Source: Rhea pennata (taxonomy: Eukaryota; Chordata; Aves; Rheiformes; Rheidae). Taken from it: DNA of 64,000 nucleotides. Every line of letters begins with the position of its first letter. Positions within the stretch are counted from its first letter, which is position 1. The position numbers were made by a program, and so were the translations under genes. The notes under the pieces are model-generated. The model made no database searches. It had not been told where the DNA came from and worked only from the letters and a program-made list of their open reading frames with translations. Location: positions 4,536,001 through 4,600,000 of the forward strand of contig NC_084682.1 of assembly GCF_028389875.1 (NCBI RefSeq), read 5' to 3'. Positions 1 through 11,900 of the stretch are shown here, in pieces.

Positions 1-1099
1 CCGTGTTTTTCCCTACGCTTCCCTCTACAAACCTGTGTTGCTCCATGTGGTTCTTTGAATTGGTCATTGCTTCACCAGAACCCTGTTTAAGATATTCCCT
101 GTTTATGGTATACAGAGTTATCTTTACAATGTAAGGTATTAAAAAAAAACTTCACTGAAAAGTCAGGTTGTAGCAAAATACAAAAGGTAGATTCAATACT
201 GTAAACATTGCCACAATCATGTTACCTGTGATCTTCTGAAGGAAAAAAGATGGTCTAGTTTTTGATTCCCTTGGTAGTAAATTTTGACAGATTCATGCTA
301 TCAGAACTGTCACTTCTTGCCCATTAATGGATATCTTTTCCACACTTGTGCTTTTCAAATACTTTCTGAACTCTTAATTACATTGCTTAGCATAAATGTT
401 TATCACCAAGGGAAACTGAGATTTACATGGGTAAGAAGTTACCTAAAGAACATGACAGAGGAGGCTTGGACAGCATTGCCCAGAAGTGACAAATTTTATT
501 GCTCTACATAAAACCTCAAGGAAAGAAAAATCAAACTGAAGAAGCAAAGAAGCTTGAGAAGGAATCTGATTGTTATGTTTTATAAAAAGTAATTCTGTTA
601 AACAGAGGGTATAAAATAAGGAAATGCTTTAGGGAATTTCAGTGGAGACTGAAGCCCCTGAAGATTTCAGTCAGGAAATAGCTTATGTTGTCTAATAAGA
701 GGGTGTTGTTTTGTCAAGTTGAACCATTAATTTCAGAAGAAAAAGGGCAGCTTTGTGTGTTATGATGAGCTATTCGGTCTCTAGGAATTGTATCTAAGCC
801 TAATGGTGCTCACAATGGTGTTCACCACATGTTTCACCATCTAAAAATCATTTAAACAGAATTCAACGTTGACAGTAAAAAAAAAAAAAAGTGCTATTTT
901 ATTGGTATGGTAATTCTCATAGCTCCAACCAGTGCAGTCAGTTACACGCACACTGATTCATGTTTGTCTACAAGAGAGACTTTGGCTATGATTATAGCAT
1001 CAGAGGTACACAGCTTATCCTAAGTATTTTAAATCCAATGTTTAATTCTATTTTCTAGTTAAATGTTTGAATAGTTAATCAGTATTTGCATCTGAACAG
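1..1099. other. Non-coding stretch before the first supported exon
   Basis: AT-rich sequence with an A run near 878-891 and no exon I can defend. It probably belongs to an intron of the plus-strand gene whose exons follow. The reading frame at 284-511 has no splice context and no recognisable protein pattern. Confidence 0.4.
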
Positions 1100-1179
1100 G
1101 AGGAGGAAAGCAAGTGGACGAGATTGTGTGCAGTTTGCTATTGCTGACTCGGACTCAGAGTTTGCCATTGTTAACAGAG
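1100..1179 (+). CDS. Internal exon of an unrecognised plus-strand gene
   Basis: An 80 bp segment is bounded by an AG acceptor (TGAACAG) and a good donor (AGAG followed by GTGAGT). The only open frame begins with a split codon ending in G and encodes a peptide containing GRDCVQFAIADSDSEF. The exon ends in phase 1, which agrees with the next candidate exon at 1777. I do not recognise the protein. In mammals the plus-strand neighbours on this side of P2RX5 are EMC6 and CTNS, and the peptide resembles neither. The splice sites and matching phase support a real exon; identity is unknown. Confidence 0.5.
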
Positions 1180-1776
1180 GTGAGTTTTAATTTAGAACCA
1201 AACTGTTGCTTGGGGTAGCCACTTCAAAGAAGTTAAAGCAGAGGTGAGCGTGGCTTTTTGTTTCTATTTGTATGCAATATGTAAACCACTGCAGCAGCAG
1301 GAGTCCTTGAATCTTGGTACACAAAGGAGTGAACTGAAATACTTGGGAGTCTTTATCATGAGGACTCCTAATTCATGGTGACTTGGTGGCGTTTACAGAA
1401 CATTTGAACACTTTGTACCAAGCCATGGTGCAGAGGCTTTAAGTGAAAGGATTAGGATTTCAGAAAAGACAGGAATATTCACCTACAGCCTTCAGGAGCT
1501 GGTGAGTCAACTCCTGTCAGCTCAAGCAAAGGCCAACTTTGAAAGTAAACAGTGTTGTTATGTAAGCATTTTCTCCTCTTACAGTACATAATACATTCAC
1601 AAAATGGACTGCAATGAGACTGTGCAACAGAGGTGAAGAACCATTCTTCAAAGTTGACAAAGCATTTAGAAAGTGGAGCTATGACTTCTAAAATTTCCTT
1701 CTGTTGGCACATTAAAAAAAAAAAAAAGTGAAAAGTCTGTTTTAACCACCAGACCTCCCCTTTGCAACCTCTGCAG

Positions 1777-2141
1777 AAGAAAGGAACAAATACAGTGCAA
1801 AGCAACCAAGCAGCTATGAAAAATGGCAGAAGCATAAAGACCCCAGTCAAGATCTCCTCCCACTACCAGAAATTGTAGGTGATGCAGAAAGGACAATCCC
1901 ATGCCAACAACAGCAAATGAAACCAACCACTAAACAAAGAACAGGGAACCAAGGACCATCTCCATGCAGATCCTCTCAGTGCCGTGTTGCTTTTCAGCAC
2001 GTTAAGCCCTTTTCCTCCCACTGTCAACCACAAAAACATCTGTCCCTGCCTTGCTTCAAAATATTCCTCTGCCTGCTGATACCTTTTCTGTACTCTGAAA
2101 TGTTGGTTCTCTGGGTCAATTACGAGTGGAAATCTGGGTAG
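1777..2141 (+). CDS. Probable 3'-terminal exon of the same unrecognised gene
   Basis: A strong acceptor with a pyrimidine-rich tract and CTCTGCAG precedes 1777. The phase-1 overhang from the exon ending at 1179 joins here to give an open frame containing SSYEKWQKHKDPSQDLLPLP. The frame stays open to a TAG at 2139-2141. A possible donor (GTAG, then GTGATG) after 1878 means the exon may instead be only 1777-1878. The part after 1878 looks less like conserved protein, so the terminal reading is uncertain. No domain is recognised. Confidence 0.42.
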
Positions 2142-2906
2142 CAGATGAGGTAGCTGGGACCCAGACATGGCTAAACTGGTTCTCCATTCAAAGTTGTGGC
2201 AGGCTCATTCTCCTCTTGTCCAGCCATTCCTAGGAGAGATGAGCAGAGCACCTTGTTGCAGCTGTTTTAAGGGCTTTTCCTGAAGGAGCACTTTTTCTAG
2301 TCCTCTCGGTTATACAAACACAGCAGTGCCTCCTGAAACATGCCTAGTCAGCACAGGCATTGTAGGATAATGAGCCCCCTTTCCCTGGGCTCTGTGAGCT
2401 GCTAAACACTGCATTTTGCTGCACTTCCTGACATGAACAGTCCTGCTGCTTTACATCTAATCTTGGAAATAAAACAAGCGAGAGTTAGGAGCTGCGGTTA
2501 CAAGCCAGTGGAGCAGGAGACAGGTCAGTTTGTGGTTTCCTCAGAACGTCGGTGGTGTTTCACAGTACTGCTCTTTTGCACACAAAAGCAAAGCACAGCC
2601 ACAGGATAATGCTGGTTACTGACATAGGTACAGGTGTATCTATAAATAGATATAAAACCATTCAGTTGGTGTCTTCCTTTTCCTTTTATAAAAACCTTTT
2701 ATAAATCCATAGTGATAATACAGCTGTTGCAAGCTCAGGATATCAGAGAACATCTGAGGGCAAGAAGAGCTTTTCTGGAAGGACATTTTGTCTTCTCTGG
2801 AAATCCTGAGAATACAGTAGATCTGATCTGTGGTGTCTCCACCGCCCAGTTCCACACCTGCGTAGTCTTCCTGGAATACATTTCCAGCTAGCAGGCCCAT
2901 CCCTGT
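2142..2906. other. Convergent intergenic stretch with the P2RX5 3' UTR
   Basis: This lies between the last candidate plus-strand exon and the P2RX5 stop codon on the minus strand, so it should contain the P2RX5 3' UTR. No AATAAA or ATTAAA was seen on the minus strand close to the stop. TATAAA-like variants occur near 2690-2706. No other gene was seen. Confidence 0.4.
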
Positions 2907-2982
2907 CTACAGCCCACCGAGCTGGTCTGGGCTCTGATTTCCATTATGAGTAGGGCTACTTAATGATTTCCTAGAACTGGAC
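2907..2982 (-). CDS. P2RX5: P2RX5 exon 12, cytoplasmic tail and stop
   Basis: Exon 11 contains an in-frame TAA directly at its donor (GTAAA then GTAAGT), so without splicing the protein would stop there. Splicing at this donor to a strong acceptor (TTGTTTCCTCAG) completes a Lys codon. It adds 24 residues rich in Ser, Asn and Gln before TAG. The tail is shorter than the human one. The choice rests on splice strength and phase, not transcript data. Confidence 0.7.
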
Positions 2983-5900
2983 CTGAGGAAACAAACAAAG
3001 ATGATAGTAAAGGCAAGCAGACTACCTTTCTTTCAGGAGGCAATCTGGGGAAGAGCTCCTCAGCCAGGCGTCTCGCACCTTTCCACAAAGGCAGTCACCC
3101 TCCATACAGCTGAAGCTTGAGTTCCCAGTTTCATGAGCTCTTGGAGATGCCCCAATTCCATCTGCAGTCATTACGGACTGAGAATGTGAGGCCATTTATA
3201 GACCAAACATGATACAGCGGCTTCCCTTGTTCCCCAGTTAACTACATCAATAATTAGGGAGGGAGGGAATAACTTGGCTGAACTCATTTGGAGGTGTATA
3301 AATTCCTGGAATTGAATGGTCTTTTTGTGCCGTTAATGTTTGCTGCAGTTACCATATCTCCAATTCCTATTAGTCATAACAATAAAGCTATCACATGTAA
3401 ACACAAAAAGCAAGTCTCACTTACTTTACTTCCTCATACTTTTTGCCTCGATAAAAGTTACTCTTTTTAATCAGATACAGCAGCACCAGGTCACAAAAGA
3501 AAGCTCCCTGCAAAACAGTGGAGAGAATTTGTCATGTCCTGTACCAAGGAACAAAATCATCTCCTGTATGGCCACCGCTGTATCTTCCCCTCCAAACTCA
3601 CCCAAGCTGCACAACCTTCAACAGTCTTTTCTGCTGGCTAGCGTGCTGGGCCTGCATATATTCACATTCACTCTAAGTTCTCATTTATGCATTTGAATCT
3701 ATCTTTTTCACTAGATGCTTAAATATTAGGGTATTTGCATTGTGTTTAAGGATCACTTTAGCCAGCAAAAACAGTTTAGGCGTGCTGCAGTACAAACATT
3801 CTTCATTTCTCAACTCAAGCTTCTTCAGTCATTACTTGCTTCTGCTGGGAAAGCCATTGTAGCCCCAGACTCAAGGGTGAACTACTACATGCAGGATAAT
3901 CACAGGCAAAAGAGCTGATGTGTAATTGAAATTAGAGGGCAGACACTGAGAAAAACTGCACTCAATGTATTTGATGGCCTTCAGCAGCTAGAACTTGAGC
4001 TTATCACAGTCTTCACCATGTTTGCTCTTGCCATACTAGCACCGTTCAGTTTCTTTCACTACATGTTTTACCTTTGAAGTAGAAAAGGAAGTGTTTAGAT
4101 AAAAATTTGAAATGAATATTACTTAAAGAAGAATAACTTGTAGAAGCTGTGTTTTCCTCCATGAACTGTAATTGTAGGGGTACATTAACAAATGCCTTTG
4201 AGACAGGACAGACACACTGACTGAGTAACGACAGTACTAAAAAACTCTTTGGGAAAAGGTATAACAAATTATCCCATTTCATACTTCTAACATCCAAATG
4301 ACAGATCTGGATCCCAATACATTACCTTAAGGAAGTACATTAACTTACCGCTCCCATGAGAGCAAGCCCTGAACCAATATTGATAATGGTGGGAATGATG
4401 TTAAATTTACCCGCCTGAAAGAAAAACAGGTCATGAAGTATTCAGCGGAAGAACAACCCAAGAATAGGTTTAAGGACATGGAGTTATGCAAGAGAAACTA
4501 CTTAGACCTGTGGGTGTGTTTCGTTAGCAAGAGGCAGGCATGGCTGTAGAAAGTTAGCACCGAATATCTTTGAGGCTACAGGTTTGTGTTTGTCTCAGAT
4601 CCAACTGCCTGTGGCTTTATTTCTGAGCTTGCATCATTCCTGGATTAAGCTTCTTTTTCTACAATGAACATGCATGGAAGAGTCTCAGGAGCACCTTTAC
4701 CTCTGCTGGACTTCACATGAGCCTGTTTTTAGATATACGAGGTGCAGACTGGTGCCCTTTACCTCATCCACACTCCAGGTCATCTCCTTCCTCACGTGGA
4801 GTTAGCGCTGCACAAATGAATGGCAAGAGATCTTCTCTACGACAAGCCAAAGAGGCTCTTCTCTACGACAAGCCAAAGAGGCTCTTCTCTACGACAAGCC
4901 AAAGAGGCTCTTCTCCTGCCAGCACTGCCTTTCCACTCAAAAATGTCTCCCCATTACTTCCTCTCCAGGCTCGGAAATATTCTGGCCTGGGACCTCACCT
5001 TGCCATTCACCATCACATCAAAGCGGATTCCATATGCTTTAATGAGTGTCCGGTAGTCGACCCCATTGGCATCCTGGTAATACTTGGCAAACCTGGAATT
5101 TAACAACATTGATTTTAACTCCATCATCTGCTCCGTGTGCACACAAACACATCTGAATTCACTGCACTGTTCAAACAGATCTCTTCTGCTGTCAAAAGCA
5201 GCTTTAGCTTACAAACTTGGTCCAAACATCAAGTCTCACTGGGACACCCAGGTTGGGCACTTCTCAAAAAGGTATTTCATTTCTAGTCTCAGCTCAATTT
5301 ATCAGAAAGCCACTCACATTGGTAACTGTCTACATGCAGTTAGAGAGACAGAATTAGATCTCTGCTAAACCAGAGATTTCATGGCTTGGGCCTGCAATGA
5401 ACTGGTTAGGAATCAGATAGGGGAACAGTGGTTAACATCGATTACAAAGGGTCTGGCAGAAGTCACAACCAGTCTGTTTTCAGAGCTGGAATTACAGCAC
5501 AAGTGTCAGGAGTCTGATGCTGGCAGCACGTGGAGGATGAAGACTTGGGCAGGGGTGTGGGAAGCAGGGAGCTGGCCACGTGCATGCTGCTCTCCCTCCC
5601 TCAGCTGAAGCCACGTTTGGCCAGAGGCACTGCCTGGCACGACCTGATCTGGTTCTACTTCACTGCCGAGCTCTGATGCCCCGGAGTCGAACCAGCTCTG
5701 CCCAACTGCATGTACCACATCACGTTCTCCTTTTTGCCTACCTGAAGTTGTACCCAGAAGAGATGGATTTTTCTGAAAACTTGTTATCCAGCCGGCTAAA
5801 AGAATAGTGAGGATTACATTCAGACGGAGCTTTATCAAGATCACAGTTCCATTCAATCTGAATTCCTATCACACCACCCTTAACAAAAAGAGAGACAATG

Positions 5901-8900
5901 TGAGTTTTATAAGCCTAGTTCAATTCTTGTGTCTTCAAAATTGTCAGCTCCTCAGGAAGGTTTCCCCTAGAGACAAGAACAGAAGCATTTCTAGTCACAG
6001 ACACGAGCATATACACTTCTGGATCGGCAAAGTTCATGCTTATGATATTAACCATATTATTCTACACTAGTACTACCCTATTTTTTTCTGTACTAGTATC
6101 AGAGAAAAGTGTAACAGTGACTTCCTGACACTGCCTTCACATGACCCCAAACTAGCCTAAGAGGAGATTTCTCATCCCAGGGCACTTTCATTCATTCATT
6201 AAGTGGCTGTAACATACTTCAGTGAAAAAGTCATTCTTTTGTAAATGGATAGAGACCAAAAATGCAGAAGCCAGCATGAAGCCTGCCCTCTTCTCACCCT
6301 GGAATGCCTCAGATGGGCTCTGTTCCCTCATGTGCTACATGAACTGGGTTGCAGCCTGTTTGGCACTGCAGCCTCAGTCCTCCATGCAGAAACATGTCTG
6401 TTTCTCTGAATTCCCGCAGAGGAAGCTTCGCAGAGCTCCTCTGAGCAGGAGGAGCCCCACTGACCTTCCGGAGTTCTTTGTGTCTAAACTGTTCTAGTAA
6501 TGTTAAGATTAATCAATCAGCAAACCCTGCTGGCAGAGCAGTTTTTGGCAGCCCTGAGTAACAGACAACTGACCTGACCACCTCTTCCACAGCACCAGCA
6601 ACATCACTTTGCCTGAACAACTGTTCCCATTCCTGGGGTTAGAATAAATGGGATTCAGCATGATTTTAAGAACCAGCATCTCTCAGCTGGCCCCCTGAGC
6701 CTGGATGGGCAGCAAATTTCCAGGCAGCCAGCAGTTCAGCAGTTTTCCCCAGGGCCGCCCAGGGAACAGTACAGCCAGTGGGCAAAACGCACGGGTTTGA
6801 GGGGTGCTCCTACCTCCAAGGCCATTTCCTGGAAGTTGCTCCCGGCCCATCTGACAATGCTCCCCAGGAGGAAGATAGGACAGTAGGGATGCTCTGCGCT
6901 GTAGCGGCAGCTTTTCAGGTAGGACTCATTGCTGGTTGCCAGCACATTCATCCTGCATGTGGGGAACAGGGGAAGCCATCTCATCTCCCTCTTTGCTTGC
7001 CTACACAGCTGGCTTAGAGAGCACAGCACCCCCATGGCTGCAGAGACAAGAAACTCCTCCAATATTCCATATGCACAACAGCATCTTCCACCACCTCATC
7101 ACCCTGTGGGCCTTTCTTCTGTTGGACTAGGGAACACAGCCTGCTCATGTGAAAAAAAGACCTTCAGGCCAGATGGGTGCTTGGTCAGCTGAAACTGAGT
7201 CAATGGATGGACTCATCTGGAGCAGGCTGCCAGGGTGCTCCAGGGCCATTTGGTACAATGTCTTCTCAAAGATGGGAAAAAAAAAAAAAAAAGATACTGG
7301 AAATGCCTAACTAAGCCTAGCAGAGTGGCAAGACAACACTCTTTTTCTACAGTTCCTTCTTTCATTCATTCAATTAAGCCAGAGCTGCAGCAGCAAATGC
7401 AAACAAAATTTTAAGTTGGCATTTTCCCAGCCTTGTCCAGGTGCCTTCATTTTTACAAAAAGGAAGAGAAGGAATAACTGAGAGCAAAAATGGCTGGTGA
7501 GCCTGACTTTACACTAGCTTGGAACAGATCTTGCTCCTTAGGAGCTCCCCCCAGGCCCATCCTGTGCTGTAAGAGCCATTACAGACCTTATTTGGTGAGG
7601 GACAGCCTCATCCCAGCTGCTGATTTCCTGAGAAGCTCCCAGAAGATTGGTAGCCTTCCCTCAACCTCCAAGCCCTCATTATCTGCTTGCTTCTGCACAG
7701 CCTGAAGCCAAAGGCCTCCTCCTGCCTTAGAAGAGGATACATTCATTTCCCCACCCCAGCACTCAGGCAGGGAAGGACGCTGGAGCAAACATATTGGCTC
7801 TGTGATGGAGAGGACTCAGGGACCTCTGAGCACCCGCACTTACTTGGAGAACTTAAACTTGGGGAAGCGGATTGAGTTCTTGATGTAAATGGTGAAGTTT
7901 TCTGCACTGGCAAGAAGAGGTTTCCTGGAAGAGAATGGCTTGTTATCTGTTTTATGTTTGTACCCTGCCCATGTGTTTAAACTGGGATTTCCATTTAAGA
8001 AACAGCTGAGTTTTATCCTGTGATGCTTCCGCAGGGTGGACCCTCTGGTCAGGGTTTAGGGCTTCAGCAGCCAGACTGTGTGGCCTCCACAGACCAGTCC
8101 TGGCTGCCCCCACCCCTGCCAGCCATGCCACTTGCACCCCTTTGCCAGTGAGGTGTTAGTGAGGAGGATGCAGGTTCGGGGTGGGGGGTGCAGAGAGCTG
8201 GACACAGCCCTGGGACTGCCAGCTGGCAAGCCAAGCAGAGGGCCAGTCCTCCGTGCAGAGCTCCCTGCTGCACCGCAACAGCCAACATTCAAACAAGCAG
8301 CCAAGCAGTGGGAACCCAGAAACAGCTCTGGATGACACGCAAGCCAAAGCAACGCGAGCTTGGAATCAGCACAGGATGGTCACATACTTGGACTTGGATC
8401 TTTTCTCCACAGGGCACCAGGCCAGTATCTCACAAGTCCCTCTGATGTTGTCCCTGTCTTTCAAACAACGGCCAGTCTTAACCCCTGCAGCACAGATGTC
8501 ACAGAAAGTCACCAAGAGCAGCCATCTCCTCTCTGTCTACAGGTCAAATGAAAATCAGATGCTTTTCACTGCTACCCTAAGCCCTCCTCCCCACTGTGAA
8601 AGGGCCTCTCAACTGCAACAATGGCCCTCTTGTTGCTTCTCTGAGCAGCCTGGGGTGCTTTGGCCCAGCCACTGTGGCTTAGCAGAGCTAAAAACAAGGC
8701 AATCTCAATAAAAGACAACAAAGAAAATAAAGCCATTGCCACATCCTCCTCTTACTAATGGTGGCTGATATCCAGCCGATGTCTCTGAAGGAGCCTGCCT
8801 CTGCCAGAACCAGTACAGGAGGAAGGATCCTGTCCTTACCATTGCCAGCCACCACTGCTTCCCCTGCTGGGCAGTCCCCATCCGTGTAACACAGGGCGTC

Positions 8901-11900
8901 GGGAATGCTGACACTCTGCAAAGCGGAGGAGAACAGAAGTGAGACATGCAACAGGGCACTGCACGCTGGAGGAAAACTATCAGTCTTGCTGCAGCCCCCA
9001 GGAGGGATCACTGCACAAACCAGCTGCGGAGGTACCCAAGTCGGCAGGAGCAGAGAGGGCAGGCAGCTACTGAGCCGCCTGCTGAGTAACTGCAGCCACT
9101 AGAGGACAGACGCATCCTGAACAACAAGCTGCGCTCTCAGCCTGAGCTACACCTGTGCTTACAACGAGACAAGTCAATCAGTGCTGCACGGAGATGCTCC
9201 CTGGACAGCCAGTGTCCTCCTCCCCCAGGCTCTGGCCCATTCTGAAACAGGTAACCACAAAAGGCATTTAAACAGGTTTAGCTCAGTTGGTTAGAGCGTG
9301 GTGCTGCTAACACCAAGGTCATGGGTTCAACCCCCATACGGGGCTACCCTGAGGGTTGGAGACCTCAGGTGCTTGATTTGGAAGGTGCTAAGCACCCTCC
9401 AGTGTCCTGAAGGTAGTTAAGCCTGAAAGTTCAGCCCTTCCTTAGCAGTTATCTTGGACAGTCTTTTTTATTGTTACTAGACTCAGTCACCTCAAAGTTG
9501 TTCTCCCACGGCCTTTTCTGGCTCTAAACAATCACTCTTCTCCATCACTCCACCTGGGCAGAGGTCCAACACCCTTCACTAAAGTCAGCCAGACTCTCCA
9601 CAGTCAGCACCTCTGGAGATTAAGACAGCTGAACTGCCCAGCTTTTCAGTAACCCGCCCAATTTCCCGTATTGAGACGTTACACTACAGAGAAGCAGCAT
9701 CTGCCTTTCATTTTCCCTGTGTTCACTGCTCCCCAGGTGTCAGTTCTAACCCCATTTTTAGGAGCCTGGGGGCCAAGAAGCTCAGTTCTTCCTACCTCAG
9801 GACACGTAGCTTGCTTCTGGTTTGGGGTCACAATCAGGTTCGTCATAACAAAGAATACGTTTTCACCCTAGAATAGACAAAACAAGGCAGGAAGAATTAG
9901 AAAGTCTATCTCGGTCTTACTCTTTTACCTGTTACAAGGAGAATGCAGTTCTATGCAGAACAGTAACATTTCCCTCTCTCGTGGTGCTTTTCAGGCTGAA
10001 CTAGAACAGCTTTGTTTGGATGAGGCTGGATACTACCAATGTCACCCACAGCGGGGGAAGCTCCGACACAGAGAAGTGCAGTGATTCGGTCATTCACTCA
10101 AAAAAACAGCTGAGGGCTGAGAACAAAGAGGGTTTCGGAGCATCCCAGGCAAAGGTGTTACCATCCACTAGATCATGCTGCTTCTCTGATACAGCTGTGA
10201 GCCTCCTGACAGGCACACGGAGAGTCTGATCAGGCAGCCTCGGCGTGAGCGTAAGAACACGCAGCTGCGGCAGGTCTCTGTGGCACAAGGGCTCTGCTTC
10301 GGAGGCTGCGTTAACGTGTGATGGGAATGCTGAGCCTTGCCTCACTGGCTGCTTGGCAACCGCGTGTCCTCCTTTTCCATGAGGACACAGCGACCGAGCA
10401 AGGCAGAGCCGCAGGTACTGGTGCTCAGGCAGGGTCACACAGGCTGGCACAGCTGCACCGGTGCAGGCCTGAGGTCACACCGCGAGGCAGCAGGGCACGG
10501 TTCAGGTGCAGGTTTGGTGCAACACCACAGTTGCACGATAAAACGAAGCCGAGCGCCTCTAGCACGGGCCGTAGTAAAAGGAATACAGATCTTTTTACCA
10601 AGCAGCTGGGATGACTGGCCAAGACATAGACATTTGACTGTTGTTTTGTCCCTAAAAATCCTTGTTTCTGGCAGTGTTAGGCTTCCTTTGTGTTCACGCA
10701 AAGCCATAAGGTATGTGCTGACACCTGTTCTAGGGCTGTCCTTTACACATGCACAGCTTCTACCTCATTCCTTCTGCAATTTCAGCAAAAAGAGTTACAA
10801 AAGTGCTTACACAGCTTCCTGTCAATAACCAGCCGCCAGAGTTAAATACAGGAAAAACAAGCCTGAAGGTGGCTGTACAGTCAGCAAGAAGGGAGCGAAG
10901 GCAGCTTACCGCATTACTGGAAAGAGAGGTTGGTTCTCTCATCCCTTGTCATTCGGAAGTGAAACGAATGCAGAAATAAAACGTGTGCTTTTACCACCTC
11001 CACCGCGTAGCAGGCACATACAGGAAAGGGAGGAGGAAAAGAGTCAGCAACAACCTTGGTTACAGCACTTTGCTGTAGCTACAGGAACACTGTAGCTGGG
11101 ATTCTTGACAGCCCCCAGGGTGGTGGGGAGCCTGACACACACCGAAGGGACACACATGGTCAATAGAATCAGCCCAAAAGACGGGTCCAGGGTGCTGCCC
11201 ACAGCACAAGCAGCGAGAGAGACCCAACTCCATTCACGCAACCAGCACCGCCATCCTGGTGCGAGGCAGGACAGCCCCAAGCGTCTTGGGCAAGCAATCC
11301 TCGCTCCTGACAGAAATCAGCAGCGTGTCAAGCTCTGCCAGCCATCTGCAACACCAGGTGCTGATATGAGCGAGCACTGGGCAATAAATATGCCAGATTA
11401 GAAGCAAACTCTGGACCTCAGACATCACCAGGTTGCTTGGAGTAACAACAGGAAATAAGAGGTTTCTGCCAAATTGTTAAAGAATGAATTAAGTCTAGTC
11501 CAAGGAAGCAATGAATGATGGATTCATCAGATGAATCCCTGTTCTGCGTTAACCCCAGAACGCCACTGGTTCATCCTGTCCAAGGGTATTTTCAGCCCTC
11601 AGTGGTAAATTTCAGTAAACTGAGTGTCTGCAGTTTCTTCTGAAGCAGCCTCTTGGAAAAACCCTTCCAACACAGAGCCCTGCTTGTTCCACATAAACAT
11701 CACAGGTCTCAGGTTTCCTTTTGCAAGAGTGGAGCTCTGTGTTCGGCGTGCTCCCTTTCTCCCCACTGCTGTGCTCTGCAGGGGGTGTATTTACCCCACA
11801 CCCCACCAGAGCTTTGGGAACGCAGGGAAGTCAGTCCTCAGCAGGAGGGATGCTGCACTCAGCACTGCTACGCCAAGGAGAGCTGTCCACCCCTTTGTGG

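Noticed and set aside
9272..9345. Functional tRNA-Ser(GCT)
   Set aside because: No long variable arm as in serine tRNAs and no paired acceptor stem.
10337..10828. 163-codon plus-strand frame
   Set aside because: Within a P2RX5 intron on the opposite strand, with no recognisable protein features.
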